Shown here one piece after another: positions 1 to 9,147 of a DNA stretch of 64,000 nucleotides (the stretch's first letter is position 1; every line of letters starts with the position of its first letter). Below the pieces are notes generated by a model that ran no database searches, was not told where the DNA came from, and worked only from the letters and a program-made list of their open reading frames with translations. The position numbers were made by a program, and so were the translations under genes. This stretch comes from Paenibacillus sp. D2_2. GTDB taxonomy: Bacteria; Bacillota; Bacilli; Paenibacillales; Paenibacillaceae. The DNA lies in NCBI RefSeq assembly GCF_031199965.1, contig NZ_CP133605.1, positions 2,946,501 through 3,010,500 of the forward strand, read 5' to 3'.

Positions 1-604
1 TCCAATAGATCCGGAAGATCCCTGATCCGTCTACAATGGCTGATTCTTCGATCTCGTGAGGGATCGTCTTCATGAACCCACTGATTATGAAGACCGCAAT
101 TGGTGTCTGGAAAGCCATATAGGGTAAGATCAGCGACAGATGCGTATTCAGGATGCCTATATGCTTAAATATGATCATGAGTGGAAGCAAAGTTCCCTGC
201 ATAGGAATCATCATTCCCACGAGGAACACCATCAACACTACATTCGCATATCTCCAACGGAATCTGGCAATGGCGAATCCAGTTAGTGAAGCAAGCACAA
301 TAACGCAGACCATCGTTACGGAAGTAACAAAGAGACTATTCAGCAAATAGCGAAAATACTGCCCGCCCCCGAGTGCGTCGCTGTAGTTCTGCCATTGCAG
401 ACTAGCTGGTAAGGCGAAGAAGCTCCCGGAGAGAATCTCCTCGTTCGTCTTCAAGGAATAGATTAACAGCCACAGCAAAGGATAGAGCTGGGTAACGAGT
501 AGAATCGCGAAGATCAGATAGACAATTGATGTCGTGATGGAGAAGCGTCTTCGCCTATAATTCCGAACAGTTGGTTTCCGTAGGACGGGTGCCGTGTGAC
601 TCAT
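1..604 (-). CDS. Carbohydrate ABC transporter permease, MalG-like (C-terminus cut by window edge)
   Basis: Second inner-membrane permease of a CUT1-family sugar importer. It is read on the minus strand from an ATG at 602-604 preceded by GGGGAG, and runs off the window at base 1. About 200 codons are visible: a basic N-terminus (RRRRFS), a first membrane segment, a periplasmic-side loop (QWQNYSDAL), more hydrophobic helices, and the EAA cytoplasmic motif (EIEESAIVDGSGIFRIYW) that docks on the ATPase. It lies 17 nt downstream of the MalF-like permease and after the binding protein, the usual CUT1 order. The substrate cannot be told from sequence; no ATPase gene is in view, and in Bacillales a shared MsmX-type ATPase often serves these importers (inference). 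Confidence 0.9.
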   Translation of the reverse strand, partial: MSHTAPVLRKPTVRNYRRRRFSITTSIVYLIFAILLVTQLYPLLWLLIYSLKTNEEILSGSFFALPASLQWQNYSDALGGGQYFRYLLNSLFVTSVTMVCVIVLASLTGFAIARFRWRYANVVLMVFLVGMMIPMQGTLLPLMIIFKHIGILNTHLSLILPYMAFQTPIAVFIISGFMKTIPHEIEESAIVDGSGIFRIYW

Positions 605-621
605 CTTATCTCCCCTCTCTT

Positions 622-1515
622 CTATGAATACCGTTTGTCCAGCTTGCTGAACAAACCGTTAATGATAATCGTTGCTGCTAGACATAGAATGACTAGGAAG
701 GAAGCGATAGCACTACCGTATCCATACTTCATCGATAAGAACGACATGTTGTACATCAGACTAGCGACGACCTCTGTCGCATGTGCCGGACCTCCGCCGG
801 TCATAACCATAATCAGGTCAAAGGATTGCAACGAACCAATAAACGATAATACGACCGAGATCTTAAAGATCGGAACGATTAGCGGCAAGGTAATGTAACG
901 ATCCGCCTTCAGCCCACTGGCACCGTCGATCTTTGCTGCTTCGTAAATATCGGAAGGGATATTCTGTATGCCAGTAAATTGAATCAAAATATGATAGCCG
1001 AGGTACTGCCATAAGGCGACGACGATCACGGAGTAGATCGCAATCTTTGGCTCGGTCAACCAGGAATGTGTCCAAGCACTAAGGCCCATCGACTCCAGGA
1101 CTTGATTGAGCATCCCGCCCATCGAGGCCGGATTATAAATTGTCTTCCACAGTTGTCCAATGACGACGACCGATAGAATGACCGGCAGAAAATAGCTAGA
1201 GACGAGAAAGTTAGGCTTCTTGACATAGCGGCTAATTAATATGGCTATAAATAATGCGAGAGGTAACTGCACACACATCGATACCCCTGCCAGCAGCATT
1301 GTTCTTCCTACGGCAGGCCAGAATATAGGGTCGTTCGTCAGCATTTTCTCGAAATTTTTAAGACCGACAAACTTAGCCACGCCGATCCCGTTCCAATCCA
1401 GCAAGCCACTATAAAATGATACGAGAATCGGCACGAATACTAGTAAGCTGTATATTATTAGACAAGGTAGAACAAACGCAGCGATCTTCCATCCGGAAAC
1501 CTTAAGTACATTCAT
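622..1515 (-). CDS. Carbohydrate ABC transporter permease, MalF/UgpA-like
   Basis: First permease of the CUT1 sugar importer, 297 aa from the ATG at 1515. An upstream in-frame start at 1530 is possible, but its codons form the GGGAGGGAA ribosome site of the 1515 start. Six hydrophobic segments are visible. The EAA loop reads IYEAAKIDGASGLKADRYITLP, the binding-protein-dependent permease signature (BPD_transp_1). It sits 98 nt downstream of the binding-protein gene across a hairpin and 17 nt upstream of the partner permease. Substrate unknown. Confidence 0.93.
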   Translation of the reverse strand: MNVLKVSGWKIAAFVLPCLIIYSLLVFVPILVSFYSGLLDWNGIGVAKFVGLKNFEKMLTNDPIFWPAVGRTMLLAGVSMCVQLPLALFIAILISRYVKKPNFLVSSYFLPVILSVVVIGQLWKTIYNPASMGGMLNQVLESMGLSAWTHSWLTEPKIAIYSVIVVALWQYLGYHILIQFTGIQNIPSDIYEAAKIDGASGLKADRYITLPLIVPIFKISVVLSFIGSLQSFDLIMVMTGGGPAHATEVVASLMYNMSFLSMKYGYGSAIASFLVILCLAATIIINGLFSKLDKRYS

Positions 1516-1553
1516 GATGTTCCCTCCCATCTAGACGTTGATGTATGTAGTAC

Positions 1554-1601
1554 AAGGAGACCGAAGAGAGCATGGGAACTCCAGCTTCCTTCGGTCTCCT
1601 T
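1554..1601 (-). terminator. Intergenic hairpin between binding protein and permease genes
   Basis: A perfect 13-bp inverted repeat (AAGGAGACCGAAG and its complement, arms 1554-1566 and 1589-1601) with a 22-nt loop. It lies just after the binding-protein stop and before the MalF-like start. No long T-run follows, so it probably acts as an attenuator or mRNA-stabilising stem that lets the binding protein be made in excess over the permeases, as is common in CUT1 operons (inference). Confidence 0.6.
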
Positions 1602-1613
1602 CCTCAGCGTCTG

Positions 1614-2984
1614 TTATTCCTTATTCTCGTCGTAAGCGGTCTGATGTTCTTTCGCAACCGCGGCCGCATCTGTTTTCGATACGAACAGATTCTGAATGCT
1701 GCTAAGATGAGCCTGTGCAGTACCCGGGTTCATCGTATTGTCGAAGGCCAGGTCTCCACCTTTAACATCCTTGAACAAGTTCAATACTTCCATCGCCATA
1801 TCGGAGTATCCGGCTGCTTTGAAATCTCCATCCACCGTCTGGGCCAGACCGATCGCGCCTTTCAGTTTGAACATTTCCTTCGGATAATTGACTAAGAAGT
1901 AGTTCAAGAAGTCGAGTGTCTCTTCTAAATGCTTGCTGTCCTTCGAAACAGCGAATGCGCTACCTGGAGCGAGCATGAATTCATTAGGATCACCCTTGCC
2001 GTTAACCGTCGGGAACTTGAATACGCCTACGTTCTGATTTTCGTTAGCTGTTGATTCTTCAATACCACCCGTAGCCCAGCTACCCATGAAATACATCGCG
2101 GATTTACCTGTCTTGAACAAGTTCTCACCTGCGTTATAGTCGAACGAAGTTGCTCCTTCTTGGAAAGCTCCGGCCTGGACCAGATCTTCAAACGCATTAA
2201 CTGCTTCGGTGAACGCTGGATCTTCAAAAGTCTTCTTGCCGTCAAGCACATCCTGAAGGAAACCAGGGCCGCCATTAGTGCGAAGCAAAATGTTCATGAA
2301 CAGGAAGGAACCGGTCCAGGAATCCTTCTCCCCAATCGCCATCGGCTGAATGCCTTTGGCCTTAAGTTGCTTCACCACGTCAACCAGTTCTTCGAAGGTC
2401 GTTGGAACCTTAACTCCGCCTTCTTCGAACATCTTCTTGTTGTAATAAATAATTGCGATATTGTTGCCGTCCGGAAGCGCATACAAATTGTTGTCGAAGG
2501 TGTAATAATTGAGGATACCCTCCTGGAATGTGCCCTTTAGTCCATTCTTCTCTACCATATCATTGAGTGGTGCGAACAAGCCGGCATCGACGAAGGGCTT
2601 CATTTGCGCAGCCGGGTTAACGATAGTGATGTCCGGCACTTCCTTGGAAGCCGCTTGTGTCTTCAGCTTCACCTTCTGTTGGTCGGTATTCAGCGAATCA
2701 AGCTCAATTTTGACATTTGGATGCTCGGCTTCATAGTTGGCAACAACCGTACGAAGCATTTTATACTTAGGATCAGTTGGGTCCGGATAGATGTTCTGGA
2801 AGGTAATTTTGACATCCTTCTTGCTCGTATCCTCTTTCGTACCAGAGTTCGTCTGGCTGTTCGTCTTGCCTTCATTCTTCCCACCATTGCTGCTAGTGCT
2901 ATCATTACTGCCGCTGCCGCAAGCAGCCAGGCCCAATGTCAGCGCACTTGCGAGCAGTGCGATCATCAGTGGCTTGAACTTCAT
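1614..2984 (-). CDS. Sugar ABC transporter substrate-binding lipoprotein
   Basis: Extracellular solute-binding protein (SBP_bac_1, cluster B), 456 aa. The chosen start at 2984 follows AGGGGGATTCACGGG; the longer frame to 3053 adds a non-signal-like extension. It begins with a lipoprotein signal peptide with lipobox LAAC (Cys22), followed by a Ser/Asn/Lys/Thr-rich linker typical of Paenibacillus lipoproteins. The mature part has the fold-typical segments DITIVNPAAQMKPFVDAGLF and YALPDGNNIAIIYYNKKMFE. It is first in the operon with the two permeases. It is likely anchored outside the membrane and delivers an oligosaccharide or monosaccharide; the specificity is not readable. Confidence 0.93.
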   Translation of the reverse strand: MKFKPLMIALLASALTLGLAACGSGSNDSTSSNGGKNEGKTNSQTNSGTKEDTSKKDVKITFQNIYPDPTDPKYKMLRTVVANYEAEHPNVKIELDSLNTDQQKVKLKTQAASKEVPDITIVNPAAQMKPFVDAGLFAPLNDMVEKNGLKGTFQEGILNYYTFDNNLYALPDGNNIAIIYYNKKMFEEGGVKVPTTFEELVDVVKQLKAKGIQPMAIGEKDSWTGSFLFMNILLRTNGGPGFLQDVLDGKKTFEDPAFTEAVNAFEDLVQAGAFQEGATSFDYNAGENLFKTGKSAMYFMGSWATGGIEESTANENQNVGVFKFPTVNGKGDPNEFMLAPGSAFAVSKDSKHLEETLDFLNYFLVNYPKEMFKLKGAIGLAQTVDGDFKAAGYSDMAMEVLNLFKDVKGGDLAFDNTMNPGTAQAHLSSIQNLFVSKTDAAAVAKEHQTAYDENKE

Positions 2985-3097
2985 CCCGTGAATCCCCCTT
3001 AACAAATATTTGATTTCTAGCTTCATTATGTTGTAAGCGGGATTATTAAACAATGCGCGATCTTAAGGAGTCATGTTTGTAAAATTAAGATCTTTCT

Positions 3098-3142
3098 AAA
3101 AAAACCGGGTCATCCCAGCCTTAGCTGGAGATTTCCCGGTTT
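3098..3142 (-). terminator. Rho-independent terminator after the MFS gene
   Basis: On the minus strand AAACCGGG...CCCGGTTT forms the outer stem with an inner CCAGC/GCTGG stem, followed by TTTTTTT. It lies 34 nt after the stop of the MFS transporter gene and separates it from the sugar ABC operon. Confidence 0.85.
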
Positions 3143-3176
3143 CTAGACATTATCTATTTGATCGGCTTTGAGATGA

Positions 3177-4400
3177 TTACAACTCTAAATCTAAGGGGAC
3201 CACTGCCTGTTTCACTTCATCGGCCTCCTCCCCATTAATAAGCATAGCGGCCAGCAAACCCACGCACAGTATGCAAGCTAGCAGAATAAATGTAATCAGG
3301 TAGCTGCCGCTCTTCATGGAATAGAGTGAAATAATCGGACCAAAGCTGGTGCCAGTAAATAAAATGAACGTATAAACGGATACAGCTATTCCACGCATCT
3401 TCCCTCCCAGTTGACCAACGAGCGAAACGAGCGAAGGTACGGCAATGGCGATGCCTGATACAAAGATGATACTCATTACAACGAGCAAGGGCAGATTAGA
3501 TATTATTCCCATAGACGCCAGTCCGATGATTGCCAGCAACAACCCGGCCCGCAGCGTGACACGTAGACCAAGCCGCTTGGATATTCTGCCTGCGAAGGGA
3601 GACACGAGCATGCCCAATATGCCAAACATCCGCACATAGAGGATCTCTTGCTTGCTCAGTTCAAAGGGAGCTTGGCTTAAATAATTGCCGAGCACCGTAT
3701 ACATGCTTACAAATGACATAAGCAGTACAAACGCCACCAAATAGCACAGCACCAGCTGTTTCTGGACAAATACCTTGCCGATTTGCTTCATAGGTTCCCA
3801 GATATTAGCGTGAGCTTGCTGGATGCCTCCTTTTGGAAGTAAGAAGAACACTACAGCTGCAGTTAATGCGTACACCATTGCAAGGGTATAAAAGACAGCA
3901 TTCCATCCGTAATGCTCACTGATCACACTGCTGATCACTTGCCCCACAATTCCTGCTGCTAGGAATCCCGTACTGATAAATCCGATTGTTGTAACCCGTT
4001 TTTCCGCTGGATACATTTCTACCGCATAGGCAAGTGAAACCGGGGAGAAGGTTGCAGCCGCTGCTCCTTGCAGTCCCCTTAGAACTAAGAGCCACGCAAA
4101 TTGATGAACGAATCCAAGCATTAAAGAGATAATCGTCAGAAAAAGCAGTCCTACGAAAATAACGAGTTTCCGTCCGTACTTATCCGATAGAGCGCCATAG
4201 ATTAAGCACCCTAGGGCAAAGCCAATCGAAAAGGTGCTTCCCGCAGCCGCTGCTTGTGTCGCCGAAATACTGAAAAGCTGCGCGAATACGGAAATAAGCG
4301 GAATGGTGACATACAAGCTGGACATAACTACGAGTCCGGACCAGCATAGAATGACGGTCATAAGTGAGTAGTTTCTTGCTATATTTGTTTGGTTATCCAT
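3177..4400 (-). CDS. MFS transporter (drug-efflux-like, YnfM/Bcr type)
   Basis: Twelve-helix major facilitator, 407 aa from the ATG at 4400 behind GAGGTG (an in-frame TTG lies 12 nt upstream). The helix 2-3 loop carries motif A (YGALSDKYGRKLV), and helix 4 onward has the LQGAAAATFSPVSLAYAVE segment seen in H+-antiporters of the YnfM/arabinose-efflux group. It is 23 nt downstream of the ABC half-transporter, so it may share its transcript; both would be exporters under the MarR regulator further upstream (inference). Confidence 0.88.
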   Translation of the reverse strand: MDNQTNIARNYSLMTVILCWSGLVVMSSLYVTIPLISVFAQLFSISATQAAAAGSTFSIGFALGCLIYGALSDKYGRKLVIFVGLLFLTIISLMLGFVHQFAWLLVLRGLQGAAAATFSPVSLAYAVEMYPAEKRVTTIGFISTGFLAAGIVGQVISSVISEHYGWNAVFYTLAMVYALTAAVVFFLLPKGGIQQAHANIWEPMKQIGKVFVQKQLVLCYLVAFVLLMSFVSMYTVLGNYLSQAPFELSKQEILYVRMFGILGMLVSPFAGRISKRLGLRVTLRAGLLLAIIGLASMGIISNLPLLVVMSIIFVSGIAIAVPSLVSLVGQLGGKMRGIAVSVYTFILFTGTSFGPIISLYSMKSGSYLITFILLACILCVGLLAAMLINGEEADEVKQAVVPLDLEL

Positions 4401-4423
4401 TGTACACCTCAATTTTAATATGG

Positions 4424-6219
4424 TTAATAGATAGATTTCGCCGGAAATTGCATATCATACAGCGCCTTGTATCTTCCCTTTTGCCGCAGCAGTGTCTCAT
4501 GATTCCCCAGCTCCATGATCTGTCCATGCTCCAGGACAACGATTTGATCTGCACTTTGAATCGTCGAAAGCCGATGGGCAATAACCAGACAGGTACGCCC
4601 TGGCAAAAGCATGGACAACGCACGCTGGATATACTGTTCCGACTCCGTATCAAGAGCCGCCGTAGCTTCGTCCAGAATGAGGATACGAGGATTGGTCAAG
4701 AAGGCTCTGGCAATGGACAGTCTTTGCTTTTGTCCGCCTGAAAGCTTGACCCCTCTTCCCCAATCGGAGTCTCATACCCTTGAGGAAATGCAGTAATAAA
4801 TTCATGGGCATTCGCAGCGACTGCTGCCGCTTGAATTTCCTCGGCTGTTGCTTCCGGCTTACCGTAAGCAATATTTTCACGAATAGTTCCGTTCAATAGA
4901 ATGACTTCCTGCGACACAATACCCATTTGCTGACGCAGTGATTTCATCGTCACATCCGTTAACGGATGTCCGTCAATATAGATATCGCCTCGCTGGACGT
5001 CGTACAAACGGGCAATTAGATAAGCAATCGTTGATTTCCCTGAACCTGATGAGCCGACTAGAGCAGTCGTCTGATTACGCCGCAGCAGCAAGTGGAAGTT
5101 CTGCAGAATAGGTCTTCCTTCTTCATAAGCAAACCCCACATCATCGAACACAATATCCCCATGAACAGGAGGGAGTACAATTGCATCTTCCTTATCGCAA
5201 ACCCTTGGGACAACCTCCAGCACTTCTTGAATCCGCTCGAAGGCGGCTGCAGATTGCTGTAGCTTGGTAATTAATCGGCTGAAGGAACGAATGGGAGCTT
5301 GCAGCAAGCCCAAGTAGGCCAAGTATGCGACAATCTCACCCACAGTCATACGGTTGTGCATGATCTGCCAAGCTCCGAACAAGAGCACTACAGTCATGCC
5401 TATAAGGTTAAGCCAGTTGATAATAGGCGCAAAGATCGCTGACAAGCGAGACGCCGCTACGGTTGCTGCCCGGTGCTGCTCACTCCATTTCGCGAACTCC
5501 ATGGCTTCCTTATCCTCACTTGCAAATGACTTGACCATACGAATGCCTGACAAAGTATCTTGAAGTGAGTTATTTAATTCCGCGGATATTTGCCGGACTG
5601 TTCGATATGCTCTTTTAATACGTAGACTGAAAAATCGCGATGTAACGAATAGAAAAGGTAAAGTGATTAAGGTCAGAAGCGCCAGCTTCCAATCGGTATA
5701 AAACAAGTAGCCGACAATCGCGATAAAAGTAATCATGTCTGCGAGAATAGATAGGCTGTCTGCGGAAACCAGCTCTTGCAGTTGATTGACATCGCCCGTC
5801 AACCTTGCCATTAGATCGCCTGTACGATTTCGGTCGAAAAACGTCAAATCCAAACTTAACGTATGCTTATACAGCTTGCTCCGCAGCTGGAAGATTGCTC
5901 TCTGACTGACAAGCGTCATCACGTAACTGCTGCCGAAATTAAATCCCCCTAGCAGCAAGCCCGCCAATACAATAAGTCCTCCCGTTTCCAACAAGGCAAA
6001 ATATCTTTTAGCAGGTATAATCTGATCAATAATGTGCTTGGTTAGCTGAGGAATCGTAAATTCGAGTACAGAGATGGCGATAACAGAGATCGCGCCGAGC
6101 ATTAGCAGGCCCCACTGTGACCTGGTGTGCATGAACATCTCCTTCACCATCGTGCGCAGCGTAACCAAATGAGGTGCACGCGCCTTCTGTTGATGCATGG
6201 AACCTTGTGTTCGTCTCAT
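4424..6219 (-). CDS. ABC multidrug half-transporter, fused TMD-NBD (frameshifted)
   Basis: MsbA/LmrA/BmrA-like exporter, about 598 aa when reconstructed. The N-terminal 320 residues form the six-helix ABC_membrane domain. The nucleotide-binding domain shows Walker [10 protein letters not shown] (about residue 390), a Q-loop, Walker [13 protein letters not shown] and H-loop IAHRLST. The frame breaks inside the signature motif: a C-run at 4750-4753 (G-run on the coding strand) is one base short. Adding one G restores [20 protein letters not shown] joined to the downstream frame. It is either a sequencing error or a real null allele. The start at 6219 has a weak ribosome site, and a Met seven codons in is an alternative. 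The gene follows the marR gene and one copy of the 32-nt operator. Confidence 0.85.
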
Positions 6220-6281
6220 GTTTGATCACGTACTTTCATTTCAATATAAACGTAAATAGTTGATTAAGATTAACTGGATAG

Positions 6282-6313
6282 TATTACATGTAATTAGATT
6301 ATCTAACTATATG
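6282..6313. promoter_or_regulatory. MarR operator copy 1 (upstream of ABC transporter gene)
   Basis: A 32-nt element containing two dyads, TTACATGTAA and TTAGATWATCTAA. It is the reverse complement of the element at 6896-6927 with a single difference, at the W centre of the second dyad. It lies 63-94 nt upstream of the ABC gene start and just after the marR stop, so it probably binds the local MarR protein. Confidence 0.75.
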
Positions 6314-6323
6314 ATCAAAAAAA

Positions 6324-6877
6324 TTATCTTCCTGCTCCTAGCCGATTTTCGATATTTTTATTTAACTTAACCAGGACGCTTCTGAACACCTCCTGCTCTT
6401 CTTTATTTAATTCTTCTACCAGAGATGCGCAGGTCGACCAGAAGGTAGGCAATACTCGTTGCAGCAGCAATCTACCTTCCGGACTGATACGAACGTGGGT
6501 CATACGGCCGTCCTTGGCATACGGCTCGCGGATAATCCAATTCCTCTGCTCCACCCAATTCAGTAATGAAGTAACCGAGGAACGGCGTATACCCAGCCGA
6601 TCTGCAATCGACGATGGTGTAACCAGCTCTTTATCAGCGTGAAGCGATAATAACACTAGTAGATCCAGCTTGCTCTCGGTGATGTCAAAAGAAGATAAGC
6701 CTTCATCCACTACGTCCAGGACGTTATCCCCAGCCACAGCATGACTAATCCCAAATGGGCTGCGTTCTGATCCGTCTCGGATGAGGCCGTACGCTCCATA
6801 AGTTTCAAATATGGCTCTATTCCCAGTCTAGGCAACTGCTGCTCTGTTGTGTATTCTTTGGCTGGCTTTCTATTCAT
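6324..6877 (-). CDS. MarR-family transcriptional regulator (frameshifted near N-terminus)
   Basis: Winged-helix regulator. The best start is the ATG at 6877, behind AAGGAGGTGTGCAAG. The N-terminal frame (MNRKPAKEYTTEQQL... to the MERTA segment) stops near 6710. The HTH frame, open from about 6800, gives VTPSSIADRLGIRRSSVTSLLNW and wing REPYAKDGRMTHVRISPEGR, then the C-terminal dimer helices. A shift somewhere in 6740-6815 is needed to join them, so the exact residues there are uncertain. Likely represses itself and the downstream ABC/MFS exporters through the twin 32-nt elements (inference). Confidence 0.8.
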
Positions 6878-6895
6878 CTTGCACACCTCCTTGCC

Positions 6896-6927
6896 CATAT
6901 AGTTAGATTATCTAATTACATGTAATA
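6896..6927. promoter_or_regulatory. MarR operator copy 2 (upstream of marR)
   Basis: Second copy of the 32-nt element, inverted relative to the copy at 6282-6313 and differing by one base. It overlaps the -10 hexamer and transcription start region of the marR promoter and ends next to the marR ribosome site, an arrangement expected for autorepression. Confidence 0.75.
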
Positions 6928-6952
6928 TAACCTACTTTTTATATCTTGACAA
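6924..6952 (-). promoter_or_regulatory. SigA promoter of marR
   Basis: On the minus strand TTGTCA (6947-6952), a 17-nt spacer, and TATATT (6924-6929). The -10 box overlaps the operator copy at 6896-6927. Confidence 0.7.
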
Positions 6953-7042
6953 GACAAATTAATCGCATTTGTGGATGGTCTTTACTCCGTTAGCCTAGAA
7001 TCAATCTTCTAGGTCGTTTGCATAATCTTCACCTCTACGACA

Positions 7043-7077
7043 AACAGCAGCCCCGGCTTGAAGTCAGAGCTGCTGTC
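7043..7077 (-). terminator. Likely terminator of cysI
   Basis: Arms ACAGCAGC (7044-7051) and GCTGCTGT (7069-7076) enclose a GC-rich loop, with TTTG following on the minus strand. The T-run is short, so termination may be partial. Confidence 0.55.
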
Positions 7078-7083
7078 TTACTG

Positions 7084-8813
7084 TCATCCTCTATGCGTGA
7101 AAATCAAGTCCGGAGCGGACTTCCTTGACGTAGCCGCTGCGGATGACAAAGTCGCCGAAATGCTCCCTACCCGCCTGTCTACTGCATAGTGCTTAATGAT
7201 CGGCGAGAGTGAATCGAGAATTTCCGCTTCACCGATGTTTTCTTTGTACAGCTTGCTAAGTCGGTCACCAGCGAAGCCGCCACCCAAATACATGTTGTAT
7301 TTGCCGGGCGCCTTGCCGATGAAGGCAATTTCGGCCAGTGCTGGTCTGGCGCAACCGTTCGGGCATCCGGTCATACGGATGACGATATCTTCCTCCGCTA
7401 GCCCGGATTCCTGCAGCATCGGCTCGATCTTATCGAGCAAGGAAGGCAGGTAGCGCTCCGATTCAGCCATTGCCAGACCGCAAGTCGGAAAAGCGACGCA
7501 TGCCATTGAGTTTCTACGCAAGGCTGTGTAATTAGCCCCATCGGATAATCCGTGCTGCTGGATAAGTTCGTTGATTTTTTTCTTCCTATGACTCGTCACA
7601 CTGCCGATCACCAAGTTCTGATTCGCAGTTAAGCGGAAATCACCCTGATGAATCTTGGCAATCTCCTTAAGGCCGGTCTTCAGCAAGTATCCTTCCTCAT
7701 CCTTAATGCGGCCATTCTGAATGTACAACGTATAATGCCATTTGCCATCGCTGCCCTTCACCCAGCCATAACGATCACCGTTATGCTCAAAATGGTATGG
7801 ACGAGCATCCTCCAAGCTCCAGCCGAGCCGCTTCGTCAGTTCTTCGATGAACCAGTCGATGCCGCGATCATCGATCGTATATTTGAAGCGGGCATGCTTG
7901 CGCACTGCACGATCGCCATAATCGCGTTGAATCATTACCGTCTTCTCCGCCAAATCGACGATCTGTTCTGGATGGCAGAAGCCAATCAACTGTCCAACCT
8001 GCGGATAAGTGTTGGTATCGCCGTGAGTCATCCCCATTCCGCCGCCGACCGTTACATTGAAGCCCTGCAGCTTGCCATCCTCTACGATCGCGATGAAACC
8101 GAGATCCTGCGAATAGACATTTACATCATTCGAAGGTGGAACAGCGACTCCGATCTTAAATTTTCGCGGCAGATACACAGCACCGTAAATCGGCTCCTGC
8201 TCTTCCTCCTTGCTCGGAGTACTCTCTACCTTCTCCCATCTAACCAGATCTCATGGTAGGCCAGTGTTCTTGGCTCAAGATGCTTGCTCAGCTGATTGGC
8301 CCAGGCATAGACCTGCTCATGAATCTCCGACTGGTACGGATTCGGGTTGCACATAACGTTCCGATTCACGTCTCCACAAGCTGCAATCGTCGTCAATAAG
8401 GAATCATTCACTTCCTTAATCGTCTGCTTCAATTTCCATTTCAAAAGTCCATGCAATTGGAAGGATTGCCGTGTTGTTAAGCGGATGGTGCCATTCCCGT
8501 AACGGTCCGACAAGGAATCCATCATCAGCCATTGATCCGGTGTAACGACTCCGCCCGCAGCGCGGACACGAAGCATAAATTGATACGCTGGTTCTAGCTT
8601 CTGTTTATTGCGCTCATTGCGTAGATCACGGTCATCCTGCATATAGCTACCGTGAAATTTCATCAACCGGTTATCGTCCTCCGGGATGGACGCGGTAATA
8701 CGATCCTCCAGCGTCTCCCGCAGTTTGCCACGCAAATAATTGCTGCAGCGCTTAATATCCTCCACATCACTATGCGGCGCACTGTTCAGCGACAGTAAGT
8801 TGTTATCTGACAT
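7084..8813 (-). CDS. cysI: Sulfite reductase [NADPH] hemoprotein beta-component (frameshifted)
   Basis: Assimilatory sulfite reductase subunit that reduces sulfite to sulfide at siroheme coupled to a 4Fe-4S cluster; about 576 aa reconstructed, matching the usual CysI length. The start at 8813 follows AGAGGAG. The N-terminal half has [12 protein letters not shown]. The C-terminal half carries the cluster/siroheme ligands ACVAFPTC and GCPNGC. The frame breaks at 8235-8237: the coding-strand run after GAT is GGG where GGGG is needed to read [21 protein letters not shown]. It pairs with cysJ upstream; the two are separated by a 280-bp MITE. The chemistry is firmly identified; whether the break is real is doubtful. 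Confidence 0.92.
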
Positions 8814-8858
8814 CCGCTTTACTCCTCTCACAAGACTTGAAAAAACTATTTAATAAGT

Positions 8859-9139
8859 GTTCAAAAAGTCCGATTTTCAGCACCGAGAAGGTTGGATGAA
8901 GCTAGGGTCTGAGGAGCGGAGCGTACGTTTTGAGTACATGAGCACCGGAAGACCCGGCTGAATTCAAGATTCGATGCCGAATAAGCTCTCCGTGTTTCTT
9001 CGTGTTAGATATAGAATTTATTCGTTATCAACGGAGTTGATGAAATTCTATATCGCCAAGAAAACCTACCTTTGAATCGCGGTCGCTCATCCTTGAATGA
9101 CTTCGATCGGTTTTCTTATCAAAAGTGGACTTTTTGAAC
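8859..9139. repeat. MITE-like repeat, copy A (281 bp), between cysJ and cysI
   Basis: Bounded by GTTCAAAAAGTCC and its inverse GGACTTTTTGAAC. Its left part is the reverse complement of the core shared by copies B-D (GCACCGAGAAGGTTGGATGA, GGAGCGGAGCGTACG). It also holds an extra internal stem (TATAGAATTT.../...AAATTCTATA). It has no coding capacity. It occupies nearly the whole cysJ-cysI gap and may weaken read-through. Confidence 0.8.
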
Positions 9140-9147
9140 TACCTCTC

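Noticed and set aside
7648-8259. 203-codon plus-strand frame opposite cysI
   Set aside because: It lies wholly antisense to a conserved cysI region, has no ribosome site and no recognisable domain.
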